A stretch of DNA of 64,000 nucleotides from Verrucomicrobiia bacterium (GCA_028687435.1 JAQUAF010000002.1:62001-126000), one strand, 5' to 3'; numbered from the stretch's first letter, positions 27,935-37,893 are shown. Notes: generated by a model not told the origin, from the sequence alone. Translations and numbers: made by a program.

Positions 27935-29817
27935 CCAGTAAAAATATTCCATTTCAACAAGCCGCCAGCGATTTTCTTGAGAAGGAAGGAGCATTTCGGC
28001 TGGGGGTTTTACCGACAGAACAGTCTCATCCCGGGACTGCCCGCCTAAGCTGGATTGTGCAGGAAGATCTTGTCCGGGGAATACGGACTCTTTTGGATAT
28101 AGACAGCCTTATTCCCGCCAAGGCATGCGGCGTGTTTCGCAGCAGGGAATATCGCCATTTGGCGGACTGCCTGTTTGAGGCGCTGTCGCATGGGCGCCGC
28201 GTTTTTTTCGTGGGGTGTGGCGCAACCGGACGTTTGAGCATTTTGCTTGAAGCGGCTTGGCGTGATTTTTGGATGTCGCATCCGCAGATTCATTCCCAAA
28301 TGGCCAAAGACGGGAAGGACTATGAAAACGCGGTTTGCAGTGTGATGGCGGGCGGCGACTACGCCCTGATCCGTTCGGTGGAAGGTTATGAGGATTATCG
28401 CGCTTTCGGTGAATGTCAGATGGAGGAAGCCGGTGTTGCCGCCGGCGATGTGGTGGTGGCGATTACCGAGGGGGGCGAAACAACGTTTGTGATCGGCGCG
28501 GCATGGAAGGCGCTGTCGTGCGGAGCGGAAGTTTTTTTTGTCTTCAACAACCCGGCGGACATTCTGCGTCAGCATATAAAACGCTCTCGCGAGGTCATGG
28601 AGGAACCCCGCATCACCAAACTGGATCTGTCCACCGGACCGATGGCGATTGCGGGATCCACGCGCATGCAGGCGGTCACGACCGAACTCCTTGTGGTGGG
28701 GATGGCTTTGGAAGAGGCGCTGTTGCGTTTGGCTGCTTATGTTTTGCCGGAGGATTTTTTACGCAAGACAGGGTTTTCTTTTGATGATTCGCCCGAACCG
28801 ACCGATGTTTTCAAGAACCTTGTTGACCAGTTAAAGGCCGAGCCGTCGGTGAATGCCTTGGCTGCGCTGGTTCGGATGGAAGCTGGATTTTATCAAAATA
28901 ATGGGTTGGTGACCTACTTTGCCGACAGCTATCAATTGGACATTCTCACAGACACCACCGAACGGGCGCCAACCTTTAGCACGCCTCCATTTCGCAAGAG
29001 CGATGACCGCGATTCTCCCCCTTCATGGGTGTTTGTCAAAAATCCCCGATTGGACACCCCTCAAGCATGGCGAACGCTGCTTGGCCGTGAACCGCGGGGC
29101 TTGACGTGGGATGGGGCGGCCTTTGCCAGACTCAATGGGCCGGCCCATCTTCAGGCGGCGCCACCCAAGTTGGACAACGGGGAAATTCGCAAATTTTTGA
29201 TTGGACGAGAAGAGGATCCTTCCCGTTACCGCGACGGCAACTCCCTTGCGTTGTGGATCCTGGCGGGCGATGACGGAAAAAATGCTTTTTCGAAGGCGGC
29301 AATGGAGGCCTGCCGGGGAAAGTTTGGAAACACGGCGGTTCTTGCAATTGGGGAAAAAACGGTTTTTCGCGGGGATGCGGACGCCTTGTTTCATGTTTCG
29401 GTCCGCGTCCCGGCCAGTCCTCTCAATATCTGGAATCATCTTCTGGTGAAGTTGGTCATGAATACGCTTTCAACGATCACCATGACCGTTCTCGGGCGCG
29501 TTGTGGGCAACTGGATGGCCTGTGTGGAATGCACCAACAAGAAGTTGATTGACCGGAGCACCCGTTTGATTTCGTCGCTGACCGGGTTGGAATACGACGA
29601 TTCCTGCCATGCATTGTTTTCGACGCTTGATTCCTTGCGCTGCCTTTCGCCCCATGAGCGGAGCGTCATTTCACCGGTGATGGCAACCATCCAACGCATA
29701 GGACTGAAAGCCTTTCCTTGCAATGAGAAGGAAATGCAAACTCCTTTTGAAGGCGGAACAAAAACGAATGGGAACGCTTCAAAACGGGGGATTGGAAAAA
29801 CGGTTCGGCTAACCTGA
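27931..29817 (+). CDS. MurQ/GKRP-family double-SIS sugar-phosphate-binding protein
   Basis: A 628-residue protein. The first SIS domain (about 60-300) matches N-acetylmuramic acid 6-phosphate etherase (VFFVGCGATGRLSILLEAAW, VMAGGDYALIRSVEGYED, ITEGGETTFVIGAAWKAL, STGPMAIAGSTRMQA). It then has an extra region of roughly 190 residues with TERAPTFSTPPF and ends with the other MurQ signature (LVKLVMNTLSTITMTVLGRV, CVECTNKKLIDRSTRLI). Length and layout resemble glucokinase regulatory protein, a non-enzymatic relative. In an ungapped alignment the residue that is the catalytic Glu in MurQ appears to be Ala (the final Ala of SILLEAA). It may be a sugar-phosphate sensor or an altered etherase/isomerase. 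Coupled to IclR upstream; exported protein genes lie downstream. Confidence 0.72.
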   Translation: MTSKNIPFQQAASDFLEKEGAFRLGVLPTEQSHPGTARLSWIVQEDLVRGIRTLLDIDSLIPAKACGVFRSREYRHLADCLFEALSHGRRVFFVGCGATGRLSILLEAAWRDFWMSHPQIHSQMAKDGKDYENAVCSVMAGGDYALIRSVEGYEDYRAFGECQMEEAGVAAGDVVVAITEGGETTFVIGAAWKALSCGAEVFFVFNNPADILRQHIKRSREVMEEPRITKLDLSTGPMAIAGSTRMQAVTTELLVVGMALEEALLRLAAYVLPEDFLRKTGFSFDDSPEPTDVFKNLVDQLKAEPSVNALAALVRMEAGFYQNNGLVTYFADSYQLDILTDTTERAPTFSTPPFRKSDDRDSPPSWVFVKNPRLDTPQAWRTLLGREPRGLTWDGAAFARLNGPAHLQAAPPKLDNGEIRKFLIGREEDPSRYRDGNSLALWILAGDDGKNAFSKAAMEACRGKFGNTAVLAIGEKTVFRGDADALFHVSVRVPASPLNIWNHLLVKLVMNTLSTITMTVLGRVVGNWMACVECTNKKLIDRSTRLISSLTGLEYDDSCHALFSTLDSLRCLSPHERSVISPVMATIQRIGLKAFPCNEKEMQTPFEGGTKTNGNASKRGIGKTVRLT

Positions 29818-29827
29818 ATTTGAAAGA

Positions 29828-31882
29828 ATGACCATGCCTGCGCAACTCATAAAGCATTGCTTTTTTTGCGCCTTTTGGCTTGCCGTTTTGGCAGGTTTGC
29901 CATCCATCATTGGCGCGGAAACTCCAAGGCCTGCGGATCCTGCCAATGCTGAACGCGTCGAATCAGCGCAACCCGGAATGCTTGCAAACGAAATCAACGG
30001 CGGGTGGTACGGATTGATTGGCCAGCATAAGGCAAGCGGGGTTTACTCAGATACCGCCACCCTGCGATCACACCATTTCAACTGGTATTGGCTGAATCGC
30101 CAGGCCGTCATCTTTCTCCTGGCTGATCATACAGACCTGCGGAAAGACATGATTGCTGAAAGCAGGCGCGCCCGGATTTGGGTGGAGCTGTTTTGGTGGG
30201 GGGATCGTTCCAGTTGGCAGGGCATGGATCTGGATCCGGAAGTGAAAAAACGGCTGGAAGAGAAGGGTATCCCGCCCGGCGGCAGCAATCTTAAGGGCAA
30301 GGATTGGTTTGACATGGCGGAAGATCCCATTGTCATGCAGAACGTAAAAAACGATATCAAGTGGCAACTCGACACAATTGCCCAACGGGTTGGCATCAAC
30401 ACAATCCATGGAGTGATTTTGTCCGAAGAGGAACCCAATTGCGGCATCAGAAATCTTCGTTTTCTTGACGGGGCGGTTGAACAGAAAAAAAAGCTGCGCT
30501 ATCAAAACCGGGAAGAAGCCCGGGAAGTCCTGGCACGGGCGCACAACGAACTTTATGAATATGTGAAATCGCTTTATCCCGGTGTCAGGGTTTCGCCGGG
30601 TTTTTACCCGGCCTGGGTCAAGCCTGGAACCTTGAAGTATGACGCTGTGGTAATGGACAATTATCCAGGCCTTGGGCAGGAGGGAAAAAACATGAATGCC
30701 TGGTTGCGGGCGTATGGTTCGGAAACGGAACAATATGTGCTTCTTTGGGGATATGGCAATCTCGACTCCAAGGTTGAACTGGCGAGATTTGAAAAGGTCG
30801 TTGGCCTGCATCTCCAGCATGGCATCAGAAATCTGGGTTTTTTTAATCCCCGTTTTTCATTGCTCGATCCCGTCTTTCGCCTGTTGGACACGCGTGGCGT
30901 CGGTTCCTACGCGCCGTATGACATGACTGAACACCGCGCCACCGTGTCGGGGTTGATGGAGGGCACCCGGCAAATGGTGGATGAATTGAGAAAAATAAAG
31001 GGGCTGGACATCCCTCAACTGCCTGAAGTTGAAATGTCCAAGCCTTCGACAAGGGAATCGCTTTGCGCACTGGCGGATTATGTTTACAAATACCGCAGGG
31101 CCGCGCTTGACGCCGCATACGAGAAGATGTCCGAAATCAAACAATGGATGGATTTCAATCAACTGATTCAATTGGCGCACGCTGAAGAGTGGATCCACGA
31201 CGATTTGGTGATGGAATATTCCGCCATTGTCAGGCAGGGCAGAAAATGGGAATCGCTTTCCCAGGAATTTCGCACGCTGGCAAAGTTTTACGGGGAAATT
31301 CTTCCGATGGAACAAAAAATCAGGGCGCATGCCGTTTCCGTGGCGGGATCGCTTTCCAAGACGGCTGAAGGCGATTCAAATATCCGGCCTTTTCTGGAAA
31401 AGGCGGCCGAAGATCTGAAGACGGGTTCCTATTCGTCAGCTTGCGGCCGTCTTGTGGAACTGCAAAAGCGTCTTTTTTGCAATCAAACGGAGAAGAGCTG
31501 GCAGGTTTCCCTTGTGTTGAGAAATCCCTATGGTTGTCCACAGGGCGTGGATGTCATCCTTGCGGCCGATTTTGGAGGGGGCTCCCAACGTGTGATTTAC
31601 CACGATACACCGTTCATCGCCGCAAAAGAACAGACCATTGAATTGAATTTCATCCTGTCCGCGCGCCCGCAAGCGCTTACCCTGGCTACGGGATCATGGG
31701 CCGGCCATTTGGCGGTGCGCAAACTGCAGGCGTTCAATTCGCGAGCCATTCTGGCGGCAAAGTTGGCGGAAGAGGATCATGCAAAAGGAATCCATGAGTA
31801 CATGAAAAATCCTGACGCTGGTTTTGAGCTCAGTCCATGGGGTTCGGCCTCTCATGTCAAACTCACTTTTCCAACAAAATAG
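29828..31882 (+). CDS. Exported protein with probable TIM-barrel domain, function unknown
   Basis: A 684-residue protein with an N-terminal signal peptide (hydrophobic stretch to about residue 30, ending near IIGAE). Residues about 60-370 read like a glycosidase-type TIM barrel: WVELFWWGDRSS, GVILSEEEPNCG (acidic triad on a strand end), VRVSPGFYPAWV, DAVVMDNYPGLG, YVLLWGYGN and GIRNLGFFNPRFSLLD. A helical middle (about 400-560) and a beta-rich C-terminus (LVLRNPYGCPQGVDVILAADF) follow. No carbohydrate-enzyme family could be assigned with confidence. It begins 10 bp after the SIS gene, so it belongs to the IclR operon and may act on an extracellular glycan that feeds that pathway. Confidence 0.65.
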   Translation: MTMPAQLIKHCFFCAFWLAVLAGLPSIIGAETPRPADPANAERVESAQPGMLANEINGGWYGLIGQHKASGVYSDTATLRSHHFNWYWLNRQAVIFLLADHTDLRKDMIAESRRARIWVELFWWGDRSSWQGMDLDPEVKKRLEEKGIPPGGSNLKGKDWFDMAEDPIVMQNVKNDIKWQLDTIAQRVGINTIHGVILSEEEPNCGIRNLRFLDGAVEQKKKLRYQNREEAREVLARAHNELYEYVKSLYPGVRVSPGFYPAWVKPGTLKYDAVVMDNYPGLGQEGKNMNAWLRAYGSETEQYVLLWGYGNLDSKVELARFEKVVGLHLQHGIRNLGFFNPRFSLLDPVFRLLDTRGVGSYAPYDMTEHRATVSGLMEGTRQMVDELRKIKGLDIPQLPEVEMSKPSTRESLCALADYVYKYRRAALDAAYEKMSEIKQWMDFNQLIQLAHAEEWIHDDLVMEYSAIVRQGRKWESLSQEFRTLAKFYGEILPMEQKIRAHAVSVAGSLSKTAEGDSNIRPFLEKAAEDLKTGSYSSACGRLVELQKRLFCNQTEKSWQVSLVLRNPYGCPQGVDVILAADFGGGSQRVIYHDTPFIAAKEQTIELNFILSARPQALTLATGSWAGHLAVRKLQAFNSRAILAAKLAEEDHAKGIHEYMKNPDAGFELSPWGSASHVKLTFPTK

Positions 31883-31997
31883 AAAAAGCACGGCGTGAAA
31901 AACGCGGATATTTTCCATGTTTGACCCAAAACGATTGTCGGTTTATGAATTTGCAGGACAGGTTGAGGATCGTGTTGGCCTCGCGCAAAAACCGCCC

Positions 31998-32738
31998 ATG
32001 AAAACTGTTTGTTCAAGTTTGAAGGCATTGAAGATAAACGCGAAAGTCCATCATTCATTGGCTTTTACACTGACAGAATTGTTGGTGGTGACGGCGCTGA
32101 TAGGCGTTTTAACAGCGCTGCTCATGCCGGCGTTTATCCTGGTGAGAGGTAAAAGCCGGCAGTTGATATGCATGAACAATCTGCGGCAGCAGGGATATAT
32201 GCTGTTGTTGGTTGCCACTGATTACAATGGATGTCTGCCGTTTTGCTGCATTGGCGACGACGGGCCGGAGAACATCTTTGGCGTGAAAGGATGGACCCAT
32301 GCGAGCATGCTGTACAAGATGAAGTATGTCAATGACCTGCGGGTTTTTTACTGTCCGGAAAGCGTCTTGGAACCGCTTGTTGCAATGGATTCGACCGTTG
32401 GAGTCGGAGGCGCAGCCAAGCGTTCGTATTCAGTAAATTTAAATTTGATGCCTTTTTATGGGCCGGAGCAGTACGGTTGCAGCGATCCGCCGGTTTCGGT
32501 GGCGTCAATCGAAAATCCGGGCGGAAAAATTCTTGTTGTTGATGGAAAGCATGAAAAGACCACAGGCAATTGGACGGGGACGGTTACCGGAGGAAGCGGA
32601 CACCAATCCATAAATCCAGCCAAGCTGGCCGTGGGAATTGGGCCGGCGTTGCGGCATGGCGGAGGATGCTGCGCCGTCTTTGTCGATGGGCATGTGGAGT
32701 GGCGGAATGATGTGTATGGCAATGCGTCGCTTTGGTGA
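31998..32738 (+). CDS. Prepilin-type N-terminal cleavage/H-X9-DG domain protein (pseudopilin 2)
   Basis: A 246-residue pseudopilin. The leader ends HSLA/FTLTELLVVTALIGVLTALL, with Glu5 present but Ala in place of the usual Gly at the cleavage position. ICMNNLRQQGYML follows the membrane helix and HGGGCCAVFVDG is the H-X9-DG signature. The ATG at 31998 is chosen since it gives a leader of normal length; an ATG at 31917 would add 27 residues. Six cysteines in the head domain are more than in the other two copies. It is downstream of the TIM-barrel exported protein, in the same pairing of one large exported enzyme with one pseudopilin as elsewhere in the window. Confidence 0.8.
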   Translation: MKTVCSSLKALKINAKVHHSLAFTLTELLVVTALIGVLTALLMPAFILVRGKSRQLICMNNLRQQGYMLLLVATDYNGCLPFCCIGDDGPENIFGVKGWTHASMLYKMKYVNDLRVFYCPESVLEPLVAMDSTVGVGGAAKRSYSVNLNLMPFYGPEQYGCSDPPVSVASIENPGGKILVVDGKHEKTTGNWTGTVTGGSGHQSINPAKLAVGIGPALRHGGGCCAVFVDGHVEWRNDVYGNASLW

Positions 32739-32802
32739 TGAACGCCATTCCCATTCGCCGTGCGGCGGCATTCACAACCTTTCACCATTGGAGGCATGGG
32801 GC

Positions 32803-33432
32803 ATGAGATTCAACAAACTTATGAGTCTTGTTTCAAAAATCCTGCTGGCGCCTGGCATCATATCGGCAGGCGAAGTTTATGATGATCCTGAGGGAATCTA
32901 TGTTTATGGAATAGCGAAAAATCCCAGGTTGGAAGGGGGGAGGGAGGGGCAATATGTTTGCTATAGCACTCAAAAGGTGGATATGCGGGTGATCTATCCA
33001 TATGAAGAGGGAAAATTCATACAATGGGAAACGCCTGACTTTTCCGGAGGTAAGGGGAAGACTTACATTGACATCCCCATGGGTTTTGGCACTGGCTGGA
33101 TCCGCCCAAATATGAAGTGCGATTACGACTTGTATATCGATGGAAACAAGTATGTGACGTTCGGTTGTGTCACCGACGAAACCAGGACGTGGGAGGGAAC
33201 TGGAGGCGTCCGATTGGCCTATTATGCGCTGTTCAAGGATGGAGTTGGAGAGCCTCACGGGCGCATGCTGCTCGAATTGCCCCCGGGGTTTAAACGCGAG
33301 GAATCATATCTTGCATTGAAAGTGACGCCCGCAAAAGGATCGGAAGGCAACGCATGGTTTATGCTCCATGTTGGGGCGCGGTACGCCGGGAATGATCTCG
33401 GGGAATGGATCAAACAACGCAATTGGAAGTGA
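32803..33432 (+). CDS. Small exported protein, unknown function
   Basis: A 209-residue protein; GGAGG at 32790-32794 sets the ATG at 32803. The N-terminus (LMSLVSKILLAPGIISAG) is a likely signal peptide. The body is rich in aromatic beta-strand-like segments (GIYVYGIAKNPRLEGG, VDMRVIYPYEEGKFIQWETP, YDLYIDGNKYVTFG) and ends FMLHVGARYAGNDLGEW, so it may be a beta-sandwich carbohydrate-binding or lectin-like protein. No family recognised. It lies between the pseudopilin and a DUF4838 gene, 16 bp from the latter's first possible start, and is probably in the same transcript. Confidence 0.6.
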   Translation: MRFNKLMSLVSKILLAPGIISAGEVYDDPEGIYVYGIAKNPRLEGGREGQYVCYSTQKVDMRVIYPYEEGKFIQWETPDFSGGKGKTYIDIPMGFGTGWIRPNMKCDYDLYIDGNKYVTFGCVTDETRTWEGTGGVRLAYYALFKDGVGEPHGRMLLELPPGFKREESYLALKVTPAKGSEGNAWFMLHVGARYAGNDLGEWIKQRNWK

Positions 33433-33448
33433 TATGGAGACGATTTTG

Positions 33449-35875
33449 ATGAAGCCAATCAAGCAGCTTTCATTGTTTGCGGGCCTTTGTGTCGGCATAT
33501 CCGCAAGCGCTGGATCATTGGAATTGGTGCGGGATTCGAAGCCAAACGCGACCATTGTGATCGGGGAAAAACCCGCTCTTTCGGCCAGGCTGGCCGCCCT
33601 TGAACTCCAGTATCACATTCAGGAGCTGACGGGCGCAGTCCTGCCCATCAAAGATGATGTTGCCGCAGTAACGGGCAATCGGATGCTTGTCGGCGAAAGC
33701 AAGGGGACCCGGGATCTCGGCATCCGTTCGGCGGATTTTGCGGCAACCGAGTATATGATCAAATTTTTGCCTGACACTCTTGTCCTGATCGGACTGGACT
33801 GGGTCAAGGGGATGGCCGATCCGGCCAGAGATCCGCAAGGATTTGACGGCCGCAGAACGGTTGACTACAACAAGGCGGTGGGAAGAAATGCGCGGGAAAA
33901 ACTCAATGTCGTAATTCCTTCCTGCCGCGAAGAACAGGGAACGTGTTATGCGGTGTATGACTTTCTGGAGCGTTATGTCGGCGTTCGTTGGTACGGGCCG
34001 ACGCGTTTGAACATTGTTTTTCCGAAAAAAAACGGTTCGCTTGTCGTGAAAGGAGAGGGTCTTCGCCGCTTCCCGTCCATCAAACATCGCCAGTTGGCGA
34101 CGCGGCCCTGGCCTGTCGAGAATCGGATTTTGTGGAACGAAGGAAACGATGATGAGTACGCCATATTTCAGAAGCGCGTGCGCGACGGCGGTTTGCGGTG
34201 GATGGCCAACCACAGCGCGTTGGATGGCGACTGGCTGAAAGACAAGAAAACAGGGGATGCCCTGGGATACTCCGACCGGAGATTGGTTGACAAACTGGTT
34301 GAGGCGGCGCGGAATTTTTTTGACGGCAAAGGCCTGCCGGAATTCGCCAAAAAGCCCAATTGCAGCGCCCTTGCCATGGGTGACTATTTTGCCATTGTTC
34401 CCAATGATTCAAATCTGGTTCGGGTCACAGCGGAGGATCGGAAACTGTATGATATGGGTTCCCGGGATGAACGGGGAAAGGGCTGTTTTGGAACGGCAAA
34501 GGACAGTTATTACTTTTTCCAATTGCTCAACCAGGTTGCGAAAGAATTGAAGAAAACCCATCCCGACAAAAAAATAGCAACCCTTGCGTATGCCGGGTAT
34601 TCCTACATGCCCAAAGGCTTGGAATTGGAATCGAACATTACGGTGTCTCCCTGCCTGTTGGCCTGTGGTTATGAAAAAGGGCCGTTGGCAAATGACCGGC
34701 AGTTTTATGGCGAATGGGTTGATTGGTCGCGCAAAGTTGGCGCCAGCCTGTTTTGTTGGGGATATTTTCACGCTCCGTTTGAAAGAGGCATGTTGGGTGG
34801 ATTCAATGTGTTTCCTCTTTTTGTGGGTGATCGCATTTCGCAAGATGTCAGACAATATGTGAAAGATAAAATAGAGGGGGTCTACCTTTGCGGCGCGCCA
34901 TTGCAACCGGATTATCAAGTCTATATGCGCACAGCATGGGATGCCGGGGTTAACGCCGATTGCAATTTGATTCTGGATGAGTTCTTTTCCGGGTATTTTG
35001 GAGCCGCCGGACAGCCGATGCGGCAATTCTACGACCGGATCATGGAGATCAACAGGGAGGAGGGGGTCATTGGAACCAGCCTGGAAATTTCCTGGAGCGT
35101 TCTGGGGACGGACAAAAGAATGCAGGAGTTGGGTTCGTGCATGGCCAAGGCCCTTGATCTGGCTGCGACCCGGGAAGAGAAGGCAAGGGTGGAACTTTGG
35201 AAGGCCGCTTTTTGGAAGAGAATGGTCGAGGGCAAGGAAATGCACAGGAAGTGGCTTGAAAAGGAGTCGGCGCGGAGGAAGGGCGTTGACGAATGGGAAA
35301 AAGCGGTCAATGCAAGGGAAGAGATCGTCATTCATGACAAGGTTGAACATGAAGGATTGGCGAAAGATTTCATCCCATATGTTCGCGTAATGGCGCACAG
35401 CGCGGAGTGTTCTCCCTACAGCTTGGTGGATGGCCGGTGCATGGTCGAGAGCAAAGCCGGTTTGTTGGGCACAAGGGATGCAGGATTGGACATGGCGAAA
35501 TGTTCCGGTTGCTGGCATGGTTTTGGCGCTGATGGCGTCTGGGTGAAGTTTGACCTGATGCAGCCTTATCTGCTTGATGAAATCCGAATATGGAATCATC
35601 CGGGAGATCGTGGAATGAAAAATGTCCGGGTGGAATATTCCGCAACCGGAAGGAGAGGGGATTGGGTTCTTCTGGAAGCCCTCGCGCTTAAGAAAGCAAA
35701 CTCCGCATCCCCTTCCAATATCGTCATGGCCGGGGGCAAAAGGATGCGTTTTGTCCGAATTGTGTCCGAAAGGGAGGATGGAGGGGAGATTTCACAGGCA
35801 TCAGAAGCGAACGGAAAAAAAAGGGTGGTTGGGCTGGCTCAAATCAGATTCTATGGATCAAAAGCTGGCGAATGA
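33449..35875 (+). CDS. Exported DUF4838 protein with C-terminal F5/8 type C-like domain
   Basis: An 808-residue protein from the ATG at 33449 (GGAG nine bases upstream; the ATG at 33434 is an alternative). The signal peptide is MKPIKQLSLFAGLCVGISASA. Residues about 30-160 resemble the N-terminal domain of alpha-glucuronidases (LAALELQYHIQELTGAVLPI, CYAVYDFLERYVGVRWYGP). The central DUF4838 region holds LAMGDYFAIVPND, ATLAYAGYSYMPKGL and WDAGVNADCNLILDEFF. The last about 150 residues look like a discoidin/CBM32-type sandwich (SLVDGRCMVESKAG, GVWVKFDLMQPYLLDEIRIWNHPGD). DUF4838 proteins are thought to be glycan-active, but no reaction is assigned here. Upstream genes are pseudopilin 2 and a small exported protein; downstream is a related protein without signal peptide. 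Confidence 0.82.
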   Translation: MKPIKQLSLFAGLCVGISASAGSLELVRDSKPNATIVIGEKPALSARLAALELQYHIQELTGAVLPIKDDVAAVTGNRMLVGESKGTRDLGIRSADFAATEYMIKFLPDTLVLIGLDWVKGMADPARDPQGFDGRRTVDYNKAVGRNAREKLNVVIPSCREEQGTCYAVYDFLERYVGVRWYGPTRLNIVFPKKNGSLVVKGEGLRRFPSIKHRQLATRPWPVENRILWNEGNDDEYAIFQKRVRDGGLRWMANHSALDGDWLKDKKTGDALGYSDRRLVDKLVEAARNFFDGKGLPEFAKKPNCSALAMGDYFAIVPNDSNLVRVTAEDRKLYDMGSRDERGKGCFGTAKDSYYFFQLLNQVAKELKKTHPDKKIATLAYAGYSYMPKGLELESNITVSPCLLACGYEKGPLANDRQFYGEWVDWSRKVGASLFCWGYFHAPFERGMLGGFNVFPLFVGDRISQDVRQYVKDKIEGVYLCGAPLQPDYQVYMRTAWDAGVNADCNLILDEFFSGYFGAAGQPMRQFYDRIMEINREEGVIGTSLEISWSVLGTDKRMQELGSCMAKALDLAATREEKARVELWKAAFWKRMVEGKEMHRKWLEKESARRKGVDEWEKAVNAREEIVIHDKVEHEGLAKDFIPYVRVMAHSAECSPYSLVDGRCMVESKAGLLGTRDAGLDMAKCSGCWHGFGADGVWVKFDLMQPYLLDEIRIWNHPGDRGMKNVRVEYSATGRRGDWVLLEALALKKANSASPSNIVMAGGKRMRFVRIVSEREDGGEISQASEANGKKRVVGLAQIRFYGSKAGE

Positions 35876-35931
35876 TTTTGCCCTTGAATCCATTCATGGA
35901 CAGCGCTCTCAAACAATGAAAAGGCAGCCTT

Positions 35932-37857
35932 ATGGCCAGATTTATATTCCCATCATCAGTTGAAATCCATGTGTCGGACAGGCGGTCGGATCCTTGCCTC
36001 GCCCATGCGGCTTGCGAACTTGCCAGGCTCCTGAAAAGGGCAAAGATCACCGCCCGGCAGCGCGGAACTTCTGCCGATTCCGGAAAACATTGTCTTATAC
36101 TTGCGCCAAGGGGCGCGCCCCTGCCCGCCGTTCCGCGGCTTACGGAAAATCTTTTTCCAGACGCCCATGTCTTGGAGATTTCTAAAAAAGGAATTGCCAT
36201 TGCCTCGGCAAGCGGCAAGGGCATTTTGAATGGAGTTTATGAGTTGGCCGAGTTGTTGGGGTTTGTTTTCCTGATGCCCGGGGAAGAGGGCGAGCGGGCG
36301 CCGAAAATTCCAAATGATGGGAGCCTCGCCATTCGATGCCGCCGGATCGTAATGCGTCCACGGTTCAAATATCGCGGTGTTTTTTATTCCGGGCCGACGC
36401 ATGATTTCGGAGTTGCCGATTGGCTGGTTTTTTTTGCGAAACTCCGTTTCAATGCGGTTCGCCTGGGCGGTGATGCAGTGGCGGGAAAACGCGGATTGTT
36501 TCAACGCCTTGGCCTGAGGGCGGAGGCGGGAGGCCACGGCTATCGCGATCTGCTGCCGCGAAACCTGTTCGCGCGAAATCCCGGGCTTTTTCGAATGCGG
36601 ATGCCGGAGGATTTTGGCGGCAAGCGTGTGGATGACTACAATTCCTGCGCGGCAAACATTGAGGCGCGCAAGATCATGCGGCGGAATTTTGAAAAACTGG
36701 CGAGAGACGCCGTTGCAGGAGGTTATCACGCGATGCATTTGTGGCCGGACGATTTGCCCGGCGGCGGATGGTGCCTGTGTCCTCTTTGCCGGGGATTCGG
36801 TCCTTCCGATCAGGCCATGTTGGCGATGCGCAACCTTGCCGCGGTGGTTCGCGAGAAAAAATTGGCCCTGCGTGTTCCGATGCTCGCCTATCATGACACC
36901 ATGATGCCGAACAGTAACATTCCACCCGCAAAGGAGAATTTTTTGCTTTTTGCCCCCCGTGAACGCTGTTACGGCCATGGTCTTGACGACCCTGGCTGCG
37001 CTCGCAACCGTTTTTATTTGAAGACGCTGGTTGCCTGGATGAAGAAGTTCAGGGGAGTTGATGACGCCCACACTTTTGAGTACTACTTTGATCGAATTCT
37101 CTATCGGGGACTCGCCCCCTATTTGCCGGAAGTCATTGCGCGGGATATGCGGGCATATGAGAAGCATGGCATCAAGACTCACATGGCATTGCAAGTTGGA
37201 GGCCCGGCTGTGGCGCCGGAATGGAACATGCTTTTTTTTGCAAAACTTAACTGGGATCGAGGTCTCTCTCCCAAGAAATTCAATCTCATGATTGGAGCAG
37301 CGCTGGGCGGGGGAACAAGGGCGGTCTCTGATTATTTGGATGCGAGGGCGGCGGTCTTTACTTCGGCCATGCGCATGTGTGATTACGATACGGACATCTA
37401 TCTTGATTACCGCTGGCTGCCCGAAAACACCGGTCCGTTCGGCCGGGAAAGGGCAAGGGATTATGCGGAATCTTCCAATAAACTTGCGAGGGCGGCGGCA
37501 GTGCTGGAAAAAAATCTCAACGCCAAAGGCGTCCGCCCTTTCAAGGAGTTGTTTAAAAAGGAGGTTGCCCGAGCCCGTTTTGAGGCGGCGGAACTGGCTG
37601 TCATGTCCCACCAGCAGGAAGCTGTCAACCATGCCGCATGTCATCTGGTCAATGATGACAAGAATACGTTGCGCGCAGCCATTGTGTCGGGAAGGAAAAT
37701 GATCGACATGTTCAAAGCCGCGCGAGTTCTTGCGCTTCGCGCCGGCATTCCAAAAGAGACGCCATATTTCAGGAATGTCAATCAATGGCTGACGGCTGAG
37801 ATGCGACGCAAGATCAAGGTTTGGGCCAAGGGAAAAATAACGGATGCAAAACAATGA
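35932..37857 (+). CDS. DUF4838-type protein without signal peptide
   Basis: A 641-residue protein related to its upstream neighbour. The N-terminus looks like the alpha-glucuronidase N-domain (GKGILNGVYELAELLGFVFL). The core has MHLWPDDLPGGGWCLCPLC (the CxCxxC seen in DUF4838 families), YYFDRILYRGLAP and ALGGGTRAVSDYLDARA, and a helical C-terminus. There is no signal peptide, so it is predicted cytoplasmic while the neighbouring copy is exported; it may act on products brought into the cell. It is 56 bp after the exported DUF4838 gene and is followed by the D-serine dehydratase gene. Catalytic residues are not assigned. Confidence 0.72.
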   Translation: MARFIFPSSVEIHVSDRRSDPCLAHAACELARLLKRAKITARQRGTSADSGKHCLILAPRGAPLPAVPRLTENLFPDAHVLEISKKGIAIASASGKGILNGVYELAELLGFVFLMPGEEGERAPKIPNDGSLAIRCRRIVMRPRFKYRGVFYSGPTHDFGVADWLVFFAKLRFNAVRLGGDAVAGKRGLFQRLGLRAEAGGHGYRDLLPRNLFARNPGLFRMRMPEDFGGKRVDDYNSCAANIEARKIMRRNFEKLARDAVAGGYHAMHLWPDDLPGGGWCLCPLCRGFGPSDQAMLAMRNLAAVVREKKLALRVPMLAYHDTMMPNSNIPPAKENFLLFAPRERCYGHGLDDPGCARNRFYLKTLVAWMKKFRGVDDAHTFEYYFDRILYRGLAPYLPEVIARDMRAYEKHGIKTHMALQVGGPAVAPEWNMLFFAKLNWDRGLSPKKFNLMIGAALGGGTRAVSDYLDARAAVFTSAMRMCDYDTDIYLDYRWLPENTGPFGRERARDYAESSNKLARAAAVLEKNLNAKGVRPFKELFKKEVARARFEAAELAVMSHQQEAVNHAACHLVNDDKNTLRAAIVSGRKMIDMFKAARVLALRAGIPKETPYFRNVNQWLTAEMRRKIKVWAKGKITDAKQ

Positions 37858-37893
37858 TTGTTTTTCAGATTGTTTTTCGGCAGAAAAAAATCC

